In this document: positions 35,186 to 48,690 of the stretch, in pieces | How positions within the stretch are numbered: position 1 is the stretch's first letter | How the letters are laid out: every line of letters begins with the position of its first letter | Assembly: GCF_000003815.2 (NCBI RefSeq) | Contig: NC_049982.1 | Span: 8,717,028-8,781,027, forward strand | DNA length: 64,000 nt | Direction of reading: 5' to 3' | Source: Branchiostoma floridae | Taxonomy: Eukaryota > Chordata > Leptocardii > Amphioxiformes > Branchiostomatidae | The notes under the pieces: generated by a model | The model's database searches: none | The model's input: the letters and a program-made list of their open reading frames with translations, nothing else | Told to the model about the DNA's origin: nothing | Position numbers and translations under genes: made by a program

Positions 35186-38100
35186 TTAGAAGTCCTCCTG
35201 CTCGTACAGTCGGTCCAGGAACTCGGCGACAGGGTCGCGCCTCCACTTCTGCTGGGACTGGCTGTACATGTCCTCTTCGGTCATCGCTCTGAAGGGAAAA
35301 AAGAACGATTCACGTTAAACTGTGCAACAGTGCCATCTTGCTACTTGTTTCGACACTGCAACGTACGTCACTGAATATTTGAAATCGACTGAACTTGAAG
35401 TGACAGTCTGGAGAATGGAGAGTGAACACTGACATTAATTCCTAGTAGTGCCATTTAATGCACTTCAGTTTGTACAATGCACATCGCAAGCTCTTCGGTT
35501 ACAAGCCGCGATTATGAAGTGGTCACATCTTTCCATATGCAAAGCTATAGAAAGAGTATCCGAGACATAAAAGCATTGAGGGTATTAGCCATTTAGATGA
35601 ATGCAAAGGTAAGGAGAATTAGTACTGAAGAGAAAGAACAGGGCTAGTACACAAAGGACACACATTTTAGATATGGTCAAGTGGCAATGCTGGCTTAGTT
35701 CTATCCTTCTCCACTAGATGTGACTATCACGTCCAATTTGCATGTGGAACAGCAGTGCTAGTGAGGCAGTAGTGGTAGTGAGTGAGACAGGCGATATGGC
35801 TTAACGCGCTGTCGTTTTCGTGGCGCATTGTGCAAAAGATCATCGTGACATCAAGTGTGAAACGGTGCGTCCGTTGTTGTCATTTGCTTTTTTTTATTAG
35901 TGAAATACGGTGAGCATTTTGATGTGATTTTATCCATTGGTGCAGGGTGATTGTCGTGAGTTCGTGTATGGTGCTCCAGGCCGGATTCCGGCTACCTGGT
36001 CTTCCCGAAGCCGAACAGGAGGGTCATCAAAATCTTACGGGCCTCGGACGCCTCCTGTCCAACAGGCGGATGGTCCATCGGCCCCTGGTCTGTCAAAGCT
36101 CGTCTCTTCCTGCTAGCCGCTCCCTCCGCTGCGAAGCGCTTGGCCACCCCGCCCGATCGCTTCCCGACAGCCTGAGCCAGGAGATCCTTGATGTACTGAC
36201 GGGCCTCCGCCTGTTCAAGTCGGGCGGCCAGCGCGCTAGTGACCCCCTGGTCGCCCAGCTGGCGCTTGGAGGCTTCCAGGGGTTCCTGCTGTTCAGCCGG
36301 GCTGAACCTCTTACCGATGGCCTGAGCCATGAGGGTCTGGATCATCCTCCTGGCCTCGGCTTCGCTCAGCTTGCTAGCAAGGTCACTGGTGAACCCCTGG
36401 TCGCCCAGAGCCCTGCGATCCCTACGAGAACAGTCAAACAGTTTTGTTATACATATGAATATCCATGAGGATCATCCATGGCAACGGACAGTTTGATCAA
36501 GCAAGAACTGTTCATTTGGGGAGAAGATTCAGAGATGTTGCTTTTACTATCTGACCACCAGTTGCACTGCAGCAAGTATGTAGTGTGTGGTAGCAGTACT
36601 TGTGGTCTTTATGATGATTCCAATAGCTGTCTAAATGAAACGAAATGAATGTTCTTGCTTGCGCACTTGCACTGCCCCCGCCGGGATGATGCTCAGAACC
36701 TGCACGCCGGCCTCACCTTTTACCCTGTTTAGCCATGAGGCTTTGGAGCAGCCGGCGGGCCTCGGCCTCCCTGAGTCTGACGGACATCTCGCTGGTGATG
36801 GACTGGTCTCCAAGCTGCCGCTTCTCTCTCACTCTACATGAGACATAAGCAACATTCTCGTGGTCCTAGAAAGTCATCATCGCCCATCGGCAAAGTTTAC
36901 CACCTGCACACCCTTCTATATCCCTTAGAAACGGACACAATATTACACGTGCACTAATGGTAACACGAAATAGAAAAACCGAATAAGCATAGATGATATT
37001 TGACAACTAACAAATACTTCTGATCCGTTCAGCATCTTCTTCAAAGCATTGAAAAACAGTTTTGAATCTATGTTTCGAATAAAATGGAAACATTTCGCTA
37101 AATCTAAAATAACTAAAAATGTAGCAACCTGGTTGGTTTTGTGTTTAGAAACATCGTTTGATATGATTTACATAGCACTACTATCTAAATATTAGTTCTT
37201 TTTCCTATGTAAAAAGCCATCTACCTCGTACGTTCTATAAATATATACTGTGGGTCAACAACGTTAATGTCCGTACATTTGCAAAGCAAACACCCCTACG
37301 TTCTGTAAAACCATTTGGTGGACATGTCACCGTGTCAGGTATTTGATATCCGACATGTTACGCTCCAGTATACAATGTTAATAGCCATGCTTATGCAAAC
37401 CTCTCATGTTATATGGCACATCAGTGGATTGTTTGAGCTAATATTTGGATACCACGATCACCCGACAGCTTTAAAGAGAGTGAGCGTCTTTGATCCCAGG
37501 CATTGATGCACCCCGGCTGTTGAGCATTGTCTGTGTTGGTAAGAGCAGAGGGACACAAAAGGGCACGTCACACAGCAGATGTTTGTTGTATTCCAGTCGG
37601 CACCTCACTAAAATGCCTGTCCGGCTTCGACAAAAGCCACAAAAAATGCAGTTATGTTTTATCGTCTCAATGGCAATGAGACGATTCAATACATGTTCTT
37701 TTTGATACGGAATCAACCACGTAATCTTTGTTCACTTTATCTATTTTGATTTCTTGAAAATCATTGATTGAAAATTATAGAGTCTTGCTCCTGTGATGTA
37801 TATTGAAAGTGATATTCATTTCGATATTTTGCCTAATCCTTTGATTTCTTTTTTTCATACCTTGTCCATATTTCAGAAATTCTTGATAAACAATTTTCTA
37901 GAGCTATATTCAATACCGTAATTTTATACCGATTTAGCCTAAAAAATGCCCTGCCAAGTTATGAAGATCAATTCACAAGAATTACATTACTTTATACGGT
38001 TTCATCATTTGGATTAGCATATCATAAATGCAGAAGCCATCATGGTGTTAGTCTAGCGGCATAGTTGAAAAATGTTGCAAACTAGTGTTAAAGTAAAAAA

Positions 38101-41100
38101 TTTGGCACACATAACTTACAATCAAAGGCATTCTCATAAAAAAACGTACATCGATTTTCTGCCCAGAATCAATTTGGTGGCTTTTATAGCCATCTTCAGA
38201 CAAAAATGTACCTTTCAGACTTCCTTATTGTGAAAGTAAAGGTGCCCTATCACTGGACTTGCGTCAAGCAAGCGTCACTGCGGGGTTTGAAAGATACACA
38301 ACAAATTTAGAGATAAAGAACAAATTTTCTTCCTTTTTGTGTATTTTGTCGTCTTCTAAGTCATGCGTTTACGAATTACGCAATATCTAAATTATAAAAA
38401 TCGGCGAAAATAGCAAAACAGTGACGCAGTAAAAGAACCCCGCATTGACGCAAGCTTGACGCAAGTGCATTGAGAATGTATCTTTGATGACCTGAATTTG
38501 GATGTCTATGTCATATGCCGCCCATAGGAACTCATTCACATTGTAAAATATTTTTAGGGGGGCCGGGTGCTATTCTCTGACCAAAACGGTTGAATCTATT
38601 CGGGAGTGAAGTAGTTCAGCCTTTCTTCTATCACTACAGTAAAACCCCTGCCATGACAGATGCCACCTGAGGATACGAGTGGATTTCACGGAATCCGGCA
38701 AGCTTCACTCAGCGTCCTTTAGGATGTCAGTCTTTCTTATCCTTGTCAATCTATACACCGCAGATATCTCCAAGGGGCTTCTTTAACGCAGACTTCACTC
38801 TGTGAATGATGCTAAGACATCAATAACTTACGACTATAGACCCAAGCAGCTACTCTCTCCGATCTGATTTCACGAGTAAATTCTTACAGGAAACAGAAAA
38901 ATATGCGTTAACGTGATACCTTTAACGTTTCCAGTGTTTCTGAAATCATAATTAGTTATGAGCAAGAATCGAAGTGATTATTCAACAAAGTCAAACATGG
39001 TAAGTAAAACAACACATATGTCTTCTACAGAGAAGAAATAGGAAGCGATAACATACAATCTCGACTTAGCTAATAGCTTAATATACAACCCAATTATGGA
39101 TTTACATATTTTTCAGGTCTAGTCAGAAAAAAAACACAGAAACAGTAACCTCTTTTTCATAAGCTGCCAAATAAGCACAACGATCTCACTGCATTTAGTC
39201 ATTGCAAATGGAATATATTCATGCGGGGCAGGAAATGGCGTTCCGTTTGACACGTGCTTCCAGATAAAACGTCATCGGGGCCTCAGGGCACTTCATTTCG
39301 TGATATCTACGGGCTCTTACCGCCCGAGTGTTCATTGAGTGTGACTTGTCCAATGGATACAGAAAGAGTTATCACTCTAATGGTATGAAGTCGTCACGAC
39401 GCGGTTTCGCTTTGTCTATAGATGGAATCTGTGAGGTTGTCATTACTTTTGGATCAGTTCCAGAAACGGTTTCGGGACCTCCTCCAAACTTTATCAGAAT
39501 AGAAATGCTTGCTACTGATTTGCACTGCAATATGCAGACGGTTGTAACTCAGGATAGATCTAGGAGATGCAGAGGTTTATGAAGCTACATAAACTTTAGG
39601 TAAGCGTTACATTTGAAGGAAGTATGAGGATGCGAGTGTCCCTTTTCATCCAGTGTCTTTTACGCGCTCGTCAGGAGTAAGGATCACATAAAGCCCTGTC
39701 TGATCTAAATTCGTCACACTCGCCATCAAAACTTCCAAACGTTTTGTCCCTTTAAAACTCTCTTCCACAAAAAAATGTCGTTTTACAGCCAGCTTTATCA
39801 TGAACAAAACGTTAACGCCCGTCAACGCTTTGTCAACGCCCGCGTTATCAAGCCTTTAAAATGACCTTTCAGAGCTCATGCAGGAACGCACAGAGCTTAC
39901 CGTGATCCCTGGATTAGCACCCTCTATCGGAAGTGACGGATGATAATAATAAATCTGTTCCCTGAAATGAAGTTGAGTCGTCATGATTCCAGTAGAAGCC
40001 GATAGATACACGTGGTTTGTCCCATCGTTAAGTTGATAGAGTGAAACGAAGTGATAATCCGTACCGGATTTTGTGGACGTCCGGTCGAGAGGAGGACAAT
40101 TCATTATGTCCATTCAGGGGAAATCTATACAGTAACCAAACATCATCTCAGAAAGAAGGCTACATTTGGGAAAATGTATTTGGTCGTGAAATAAGGTTAA
40201 CTAGCCGAAGTAAATCAGTATCATTTTCTTTCGAAACTCATATTTGTAGATTGACTTGACTTGACTTAATTGAGATCCACATTTAGCTGACAACATTATG
40301 TTGCCAGCTATTCTTCCAGTGGTTAACTCATAAGCTATAATAAGTTGAACATGATATACCCAAACTGGGAAATTTGGCGAGAGTTTGGTGAAGAAACAAA
40401 AAAAAGAAATATCCCTGGTTTCTTTTACATTACATTGTCGAACGTCAGCGCTATTAGGCGACAGAAGGTTTGGTTGAGGAGATAAGTGACCAAAATTGCT
40501 ACTTTATCCTTTCATTAAGACATATGGCTGGCACCAACATACACAGATTCCGTTAACGATTTTGTATCAGAAGCTTTGGCTAAGAGTCGTCCCATGCAGG
40601 TTTGAAAGATGACAAGACAATATGTGTATTACTCTTGACCACGATGACCCAAATCTTAACAGTCCAGATGCTTTAAGTGACAGGCCATCTAACTCAGTAA
40701 CGATAGTACACACACTGCACTGCCACACATCAAGTTCCACCCTCAAAATATCATTTCCAAGAACTACATATTATAGAACAATCCTCCTCGCGATTCATTT
40801 TCTGATGGCTAAAGACTAAACATTTCAAGACAAACATTTCACTGCCGCTCAATGAGCCTTGTTTTGTGGTTGAATGAATTAAGAAAAGCTGGAAGTGAGC
40901 AACAGTTGTTTGACCATATGTCCTACTTGTCTTTCAATCAGCACTAACTTCAGCACCAAGGCCAGTAGCGCAAAGTTCTACGTGCAAAAGTAAGCATCAG
41001 CTACACTAACGCCAAGGTCAATCACACGTACTCTTTCAACCATACGTACAATCCACAGATCCCTAACCCCGGCGTCGTATTTCATACGCCTGCGAACTAA

Positions 41101-41952
41101 TTTCCAGAGTGGCCTGGAAATCATCATGGTAGATTCAGTCTGAATGGAAAATGCAACAGGTTCTACGGGCAGGACACACTGTACAGCATAGCAGGGATCA
41201 TTTGTGAATTATCGGATTGAGTTATTCTATCAGTGCAGACAAACGCCAGGCGTTTCTAGGATTGAGACATACCAGCCGAGAATATGTGATATCCCATATG
41301 TAACGTTAAGGAGAGGCCAGCCGTATCCACCAACAAACCAGCAGACCAAAACCTTCATTACCTGGAGCCACTATAGTGACGCCAAACAGTATAACCATTA
41401 GCTGTTTCAATACGTTACATATATATATAAGTGTATGGTCGGTCAGTATTTTCTAGGTAGGCAGTATTTCATCAGATTATTGACATCGAGTCAAAGCGGC
41501 CAAAGTTCTTCGGAAGAGTATCATAAAGACATTCACCAATCTATGACATTAACAGCTATGATAAAACCTTCATACTCGTTTCAGACACATACTACTATTT
41601 CATAGTTCCTCGACTCTTTTGTCGTCTTTCCCATGGCCGTGATGTTCTTAAAACGCCATATTCAAAGGCAGGTATGTGTTCCAATTAGCTATCGTTTCAA
41701 TCGCAAAACTATTACTTTCCGTATTTTTACGAAATAAATTATGATAAAAGTACGATTAAGAGATTCTGTGCATCATGGTAGAGGCAACGTCACGTACAAA
41801 GTATGACCAGAAAGATGTAGACGACAGAAACAATACTGTGTGCGTGTGTCTTACCGTGCCAATGTGGAGTCGCCCGTCGGTAAGGCTGTCACGGCCAGTA
41901 GAACTAACGTGTACGTCAGGAAGAACAGCAGCCAGCTCAGTCCGCAGCGCAT
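35186..41952 (-). CDS. Glucagon/PACAP-like prohormone with four tandem peptides
   Basis: Proposed exons: 41952-41855, 36833-36717, 36421-35996, 35288-35186. All introns are phase 2 and join in frame. Exon 1 is a signal peptide (MRCGLSWLLFFLTYTLVLLA). Then, between basic sites, come three similar peptides each ending GKR (cleavage plus C-terminal amidation): QLGDQSITSEMSVRLREAEA..., ALGDQGFTSDLASKLSEAEA..., QLGDQGVTSALAARLEQAEA..., and a diverged fourth (ALTDQG ... EARKILMTLLFGFGK). The F-T-S-D and A-R-x-(M/F)-I-Q-x-L-M spacing matches glucagon/PACAP/secretin peptides (class B GPCR ligands), but the usual N-terminal His is replaced. Gln-initial copies may form pyroglutamate. The last exon adds a 33-residue acidic tail. 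The last donor is weak (CAG|GTAGCC); if retained, TAG ends the protein at once. Additional phase-2 exons between 36834 and 41854 cannot be excluded. A CRF-type identity is the main alternative. Confidence 0.65.
38239..38484. mobile_element. Small TIR element in prohormone intron
   Basis: Imperfect ~48-bp inverted repeats with acttgcgtcaagcaagcgtc at the left and the complement at the right end. Sequence similarity (cgtcacgcttgcgtc, cggggtt) ties it to the element at 6680-7603. No clear target duplication. Confidence 0.6.
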
Positions 41953-42103
41953 GGTCGTCCTCTTCACCTGTTGCCTCACCTGGCGTCGGTACGGGAGCAC
42001 GGAGAATGTTAGCAATGAGTGCAATCCGCCACCCGTTCTGCTCTCTACTACTTTGTTGTGCGGATCCACAGGTCCGAATGTCCTGTCAGAGGGGGACCGA
42101 TGA

Positions 42104-42109
42104 TTTATA
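42104..42109 (-). promoter_or_regulatory. TATA box of the prohormone gene
   Basis: TATAAA on the minus strand (ccctctataaatcat), about 150 bp upstream of the signal-peptide ATG at 41952. A start site near 42075 would leave a 5' UTR of about 120 nt. Confidence 0.5.
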
Positions 42110-42129
42110 GAGGGAGGCAAGGAGAGCGG

Positions 42130-45100
42130 GTCACGTGGCCTGGTGACGACTATCCCGGGAGATGGACTCCCCCACTAATTTCAGAGGGGGCGATAATTCG
42201 GCTAATTTGTTTTCTTCATTGAATTCCCAGGCGGCCGCGATGCGGTTAATGGACCGCAATAAAGAAGACACGAATAAACTAATCTGTGTATGTAATAATA
42301 CCATGCAGATTAGCTTTACGAAACTAAGTTTAGGAAGCACTTTATGTAATGAAGGGTCAGCGCTGATGATGTGTCTAGTTCTTAGTGCAGATAGGTCCCG
42401 GAAAGTGCTTTTTTTCAGCTTAAAGCAAGCGCAGATTGGCGTCATTTGTAAAACTGATCATCTGTTATTGTGCGACTTCTGAAATTGCACCCTTTCTGTG
42501 TTGTACCGTTTTACCGTTTTAGGAATTCAATGGTTATTTTTGTACTAAATAAACCAATCTTGCTGTATGCTTGCGACATTAGAGTCGAACTTAGCTCCAA
42601 AATGTAAAATGAATTCCACATATTAGATTTAAGAAAAATTACATAATCAAACGCGATTCCTCACCAGAAAAATCATTACGTTGACATTAACAAATATTCA
42701 CCACTAAAACACTAAAGATAAGAGGTTTGTTGACGTCACGACGTGGGAGAGACATAGTTAATGTATCTAATGTGACGCCGAAATCTAGAGACTCCTTTTG
42801 ACGTTATTCAGGAAAAGTAGGTTTCTAATCACGTTTAGCTATGCTTTGTAGAAAGACCTGGAGGCATGGGTACTTTGCTGAAAGAGTTATCAGTGGGCGT
42901 TATGTGATGAACGAAAAACTCTCACAAAGTGACTGTTTATTGATAAATATCTACTACTGGCACAATTTTCTGTTTCTTGGTATATGCATCACGTATACAT
43001 TGACCCTACAGATAGTAAGCCAAAATGACCCAAATAGATTTCAACAGTGGCAACATTTTAGTAAGTTGGAAAGCACGAAGGAAGCGATGACTGATGCGCC
43101 AATACTCATGATACTGCTCCCCAAACATCCTCGGTAATTGATAATTAATGGACTAATTATCAGCACGACTTTTCAGAAAGTGCTATCTAATGACAGAAAC
43201 TTCATGTAAGCGCTCATTGCCTTTTTGGCACTTGATAAAATGAAACGTTATGGAAGCAGCGTGTTGTGCAAATATTCCTTTTTCGGGCCGTGTTTACAGA
43301 AATCAGCTGACAGCTGCGGGATGGCAACATAAAAACTTTTCATTTCTTGTTCCGTGATGTTTTTTTACACTGAAGCTTGTAGCAGTAGCTGTGTTTCTTC
43401 GTGATGTAAACTTTTAATGACAGAACGGTATCCAAATGCTCCCAACCCAAAACACTCGCGTACATTACGCCCACGTTTTCTACATGTAATGAGCGAGGAA
43501 AACTACGAGTATTACGAAATGTATTATCCGATTGAAACTTATAGCAGTCCACGAGAGTTTGGATTTCAGTTTACTACTTGCCTCATTCGTTCCATACTGG
43601 CGCAATGTTTTGATGATGGCAGAATCATTCGTCACATACGTTACAAAATCTTTGCATTACTGGATGAAATCTTTAGCATATGTTAACAAATGCCTATAAA
43701 TAATGCCACACAGTGATATTTCTACTAGTACTGTCCATGAACCCTGGTAACCTTTAATACCCCAGTGATGTAAAGGAAACCCGTTTTCCATTATCTCAAA
43801 CTTGTTCGAAGCTAAATCTGTATTGAGATCTGGGGTTTGTTATACAAAATTCAAACATGTAAGATTCCATGAATGAAACCCTTTCTAAAGTCTTAAGGTA
43901 TGTGAACTTTATGATTAGATTACCATGCAGAGGACAGGCGAGGTCAACAGCAGAATTGTGAGATAAGTCTTTAAGCCTCAGGTTGGTAATGCATGGTCGA
44001 GACCATATGGATAAGCTGTAGCGTCAGGTGGTGGGGCTAGGTAATGTCACAGTTTCAAGTTAATGGACTTTCTATTCAGATAAGGTAACAAAATGCAAAT
44101 GTAAACTTCTCCAGAACCCAATCAAAATTGGATCTGATAATGGACAAAATATCACCCAAACATAATTTCATGAAGCTTGTGTGTGTGGGGGTGTTATTCG
44201 AAACGTTTCGTCACCCCGAATTAAGGTATTTGAAAGGATGCTGATGTCAAAATCTTATAGTGGGCCTACGTTATATACAAATCTGATTGTGGCCTGTACA
44301 GTAACGTTTCGCTTTTCTGTCGGGTTAAGGGACCTTTAACTTTGTTTCGCCGCAGAAGATTGCATTTAGGCACATCTTTTCTATCTTAAGTAATGTATTT
44401 TAACGTATGCTTTTCAAGGGAAAGCAAATCGTACACTTTCAATTCTAGTACGGCAGGATGAGGAACAGTATCAATTCGTGCAAAACATTGACAGTATATG
44501 CGTGGGCTGTATAGAAATGAAGTGCTCATTGATTAATTATGAAACTTTTGATGTCCCAATAGGTCTAAAACATTTTCTTTTCGAATTCTCAGAAAAGAAT
44601 TAGCGAAGTTAGTATGACGTGAAGGGGAAGCTATGTATCATACAGTAAGACGGGCGTTGTGGTGTTGCTCCCAAAATGAGCGATGTGTTTTCAGCTCGTC
44701 AATTCCCACTGATAGCCCGGTTCTGCCTATTTATACTTCCCTTTATTAACCGTTCTATAAGATTAATTACCAAGAAGTGCCTGTTAATGACCCGAAATCG
44801 ACCATAAGGAATGGATGCATATTGGTAATGCTTAATTTTCGCGAGGCTAATACAACTAATTAGATTTTCGATATGCACTTTTAATTGAAACTCCATTGCA
44901 AGAAATCCATCACCGCTCGGTTGTAATAACGTCATTTTGAAAGGACAACGCATTAACAGACTCTGTGGGGAATATATACTACATAAGGAATTCATCTTTC
45001 TCATCCTACTTCCTCGACGTTTACAGATGTAAACTTCTCTAAAGTCGCAGGACTCACGCGTGTTTGTGTAGGGGGTCCTCTGGTATTGCTTTTAAAACAT

Positions 45101-46180
45101 GTCCCAGCATTGTCGTCATTGTTTTGCTTTTATATAGCACTTCTCCTGTGAATTAAACTTTATCTAGGGCAATAATTTCCAACAAACTTATACGATAATC
45201 ATACACTTAATACATTTCCCCCTGAAAACATAATCACGTGACGTGTAACGTGTTCAGGGAGCTGCGATATGCTGTGTGGAGGGTTGAATTTGACCGGTAT
45301 ATATCGGAGTATTTTAATGTAGTGCTTTACTTGATGTGCGAGTTAAAGGACAATGTCGGATAGCTTCCTCTGAGAGCAAAACACTATTTTAACTCAGATT
45401 AAGATTACCACGAAAATTTTTACACACAGAAAAATAGCTACTCTTCTGGCAAAGCGTGATGTTTGAAACGTAGTTCTTCACTTCAGCGCTCCCAAAGCGC
45501 TCCAACGCTCCCTTGCAAATATTCAGGTTTTACGTTTCCGACGTGTTTCCTGCACGGAGATGTGGACTATGTCAACCTCAGGTAAAAGTGACAGAGCTTA
45601 GACACAGACGGGACAATACCTGAAGCTAACATGGCGAAACGGTGATCTTTGCTACATTTAAGTGTACACATGACATGATCCAGGGCCAGTTGTCCATGAT
45701 TGGCTCCTCGAATGCGGTTGTAATTTTTGGACTCCCCTTCCCACACTCAATCCCAAGTATCGCAGGAGCTAACTGAAACTGCAGATGGAATCGTCCTTTT
45801 TGCCCAAGCACTGAATCCGTGGCAAAGTTTTTCTTTCTACGTTTAAATCAGACTCTATTTTTTGTTTGCATTGGACAACAGCAAAACGCTTGGGCAGCAT
45901 AGAGAACATACTCTTTGAACGAATCAACTGGCAGACTGGTAGACTACGGTACATTTGAAACTCCAGAACTTGTTGTTAGTCCGACAGGTCAAAATATAGG
46001 AAGTCGTGTTACTTTAATTAGGTCCTGGTATGCCTTAAGCTGCGATACAGCGATACAAGCAAGGCAATTATAGTTCCAATTGGATGACCTACGGCCTGAA
46101 GTAAGATCTGTTCTGGGCAACTTGTAGACAGACTGTCGGGAAAACTCATTGGGAACAGCGAGTCTTGCTGTGAAGCAAAG
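42130..46180. other. No gene seen
   Basis: A/T-rich DNA with scattered short frames (longest about 106 codons) that have no recognisable domains or splice support. No complete mobile element was identified. Confidence 0.4.
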
Positions 46181-47430
46181 TGGATACACTTTTGCCCTTA
46201 TTTTGTTTTCCAATCTGAAGCTGTGTGACGCAGAAAAGATGGCCCAGAACCGCCTGGTATCACAAAAGAAGGTACACAAGAGGCGTAGACTCCTCGATGC
46301 AGTCTACTCAAAGTGATGAGGAAACCTTATCAGGTAACAAGTAAGTTAGTTTCCAAAGTTTTGAAATTAACTTACTCGTGATCTTACCGAAAAATCTCAA
46401 ACCAATTGAATCAAATCATGTGATTACTTAATGAGTCCCCAGTCACCATGTATGACTCACAGTACAAAATTGCAGGAGTGTCCCCAAACAGAACAACTCC
46501 GATCCGATCCTCATCAAATTTTGTTCGGCCAGGAGGATGATTGATGAGAACTTCAGCGTTAAACAGCAGCAGGTCAGTGGTGGCAGCTGGTATCGCCATC
46601 AAATCGTGCTTAATCTTTCCCATGAACACACCAATCAATCCTATACGTATACCCGGAGAATTAATTGATGTGTTCACAGGTTACCAACTAGAGAACTTCC
46701 CTGGCAAAAGGTCGTGTTTACTCAAGTCAGAAGCTGGACTGCGCAAATGGTTTGATGAGTAGCAAGAGTTATACTGAAGTAGTCATGCGTAAGGCTATCC
46801 CCTGCAGCTGTCAAACAAGTTATTTTCCATAGCGATTCAGTTTCGCTTGTTGAGCGCATTTCTGGTTAAGTGAGTGAGAGATGCGTTTTAGTTTTGATAT
46901 TTTCTAGGGCAACTTACCATTCTTAAGTTTTTAGATTGTTATGGAAAACCACGATGTTCAAGATACGGGATGACCAGTGACGAAACTCTACCCGCAAAAC
47001 TCACAGGAATTTGATGTGTATTGTAGCCTTCGCTCGTGTGCATCTCCACACACATACAAAATCGACATAAAAAGTCCACAATCTCTACATAAAGATCTTG
47101 GACATAGAACCTTGAAATAGCTCCTCCTTTTCGGTAACAGACTCAGAATCAAAAACACAAAGATAAGTGTCATCTAGCTCTGAATCTGCTACACAACTCG
47201 TCCATTGAATTCGTCCTATTTTCCTATTGATATGAGAAGAGCTGGATTTTATGTATTTCATCGGAGCTTATACTTCGAGATGCTTCGATAAATCTCTGAA
47301 AACGCACTTTATGATTAGATAGAAACTTCGAAAGCCGTACACCACCAACCATTTCTAACTAACGCCTTCCTTCTGCACATCGATACAGCTACACCAGAGG
47401 GAACTCCTGGTAAAGTGCTGCGATGAATTG
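46181..47430. repeat. 1250-bp tandem duplication, copy 1
   Basis: Starts tggatacacttttgccctta at 46181 and repeats at 47431. Minus-strand frames of 88 and 86 codons are shared by both copies (46411-46677 and 47661-47921) but differ at several amino acids and by a 6-bp indel, so coding is not established. Confidence 0.85.
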
Positions 47431-48690
47431 TGGATACACTTTTGCCCTTATTTTGTTTTCCAATCTGAAGCTGTGTGACGCAGAAAAGATGGCCCAGAAC
47501 CGCCTGGAATGGCACAAGATGGTTCGCAAGAGGCACAGACTTATCAATGTAGTCTTCTCAAAGTGATGAGGAAACCTTATCAGGTAACAAGTAAGTTAGT
47601 TTCCAAAGTTTTGAAATTAACTTACTCATGATCTTACCGAAATATCTCAAACCAATCGAATCAAATCATGTGATTACTTAATGAGTCCCCAGTTACCATA
47701 TATGACACACAGTACAAAATTGCAGTAGTGTCCCTAAACAGAACAACTCCGATCCGATCCTCATCAAATTCTGTTCCGCCAGGAGGATGATTGATGAGAA
47801 CTTCAGCGTTAAACAGCAGCAGGTCAGTAGTGGCAGCTGGTATCGCCATCAAATCGTGCTTAATCTTTCCCATGAACACACCAATCAATCCAATACCCGG
47901 AGAATTAATTGATGTGTTCACAGGTTACCAACTAGAGAACTTCCCTGGCAAAAGGTCGTGTTTACGCAAGTCAGAAGCTGGACTGCGCAAATGGTTTGAT
48001 GAGTAGCGAGAGTTATACTAAAGAAGTACGTAGTCATGCGTACTGCCATCCCCTGTCAAACAAGCTATTTTCCATAGCGATTCAATTTCGCTTCTAGAGA
48101 GCAATTCTGGTTAAGTGAGTGAGAGATGCGTTTTAGTTTTGATCTTTTCTAGGGCAATTTACCGTTCGTAAGTTTTTACATGGAAAGCCGCGATACCCAA
48201 GATACCCGGTGACCAGTGCTGAACACATTGCCATACAGCCTAACCGCCAAACTCACAGGAGGTTGATGTGTATTGTAGTATCGCTCATATACATCTCAAC
48301 ACACATACACAAAACCAACATACAAATGTTAATGTTGAAGTCCACAGTCTCTACATAAAGATCCTGGACATGTTGCCTTGCGATAAATCTTCTCTGTCGG
48401 TAACAGAATCAGAATCAACAACACAAAGATACGTGTCCTCTGAACCTGCTACACCACTGGTCCATTGAATTCGTCCTATTTTCCCGCTGAATCTAGAAGA
48501 GCTACATGTAATGTTTTTCTTTGGAACTTTTACCCGAAGATGCTTCAATAAGTCTCTGATAATGCATATTTTTTCTAGGAGAAAGACTTAGTTTGCCAGC
48601 CATGCATCGCAACCCGTTTTTTAACAAGCGACTGTCTTCCGCGCATCGTTACCATCTAAACCAGAGGGAACTCTTGGTAAAGTGCTGCGA
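47431..48690. repeat. 1250-bp tandem duplication, copy 2
   Basis: Second copy. Similarity runs to the block containing ggtaaagtgctgcgatgaat near 48680, which also closes copy 1 near 47425. The copies show scattered substitutions and small indels. Confidence 0.85.

Noticed and set aside
46411-47921. Duplicated 86-88 codon minus-strand frames as paired genes
   Set aside because: They differ at several amino acids over a short length, lack splice context and match no family.
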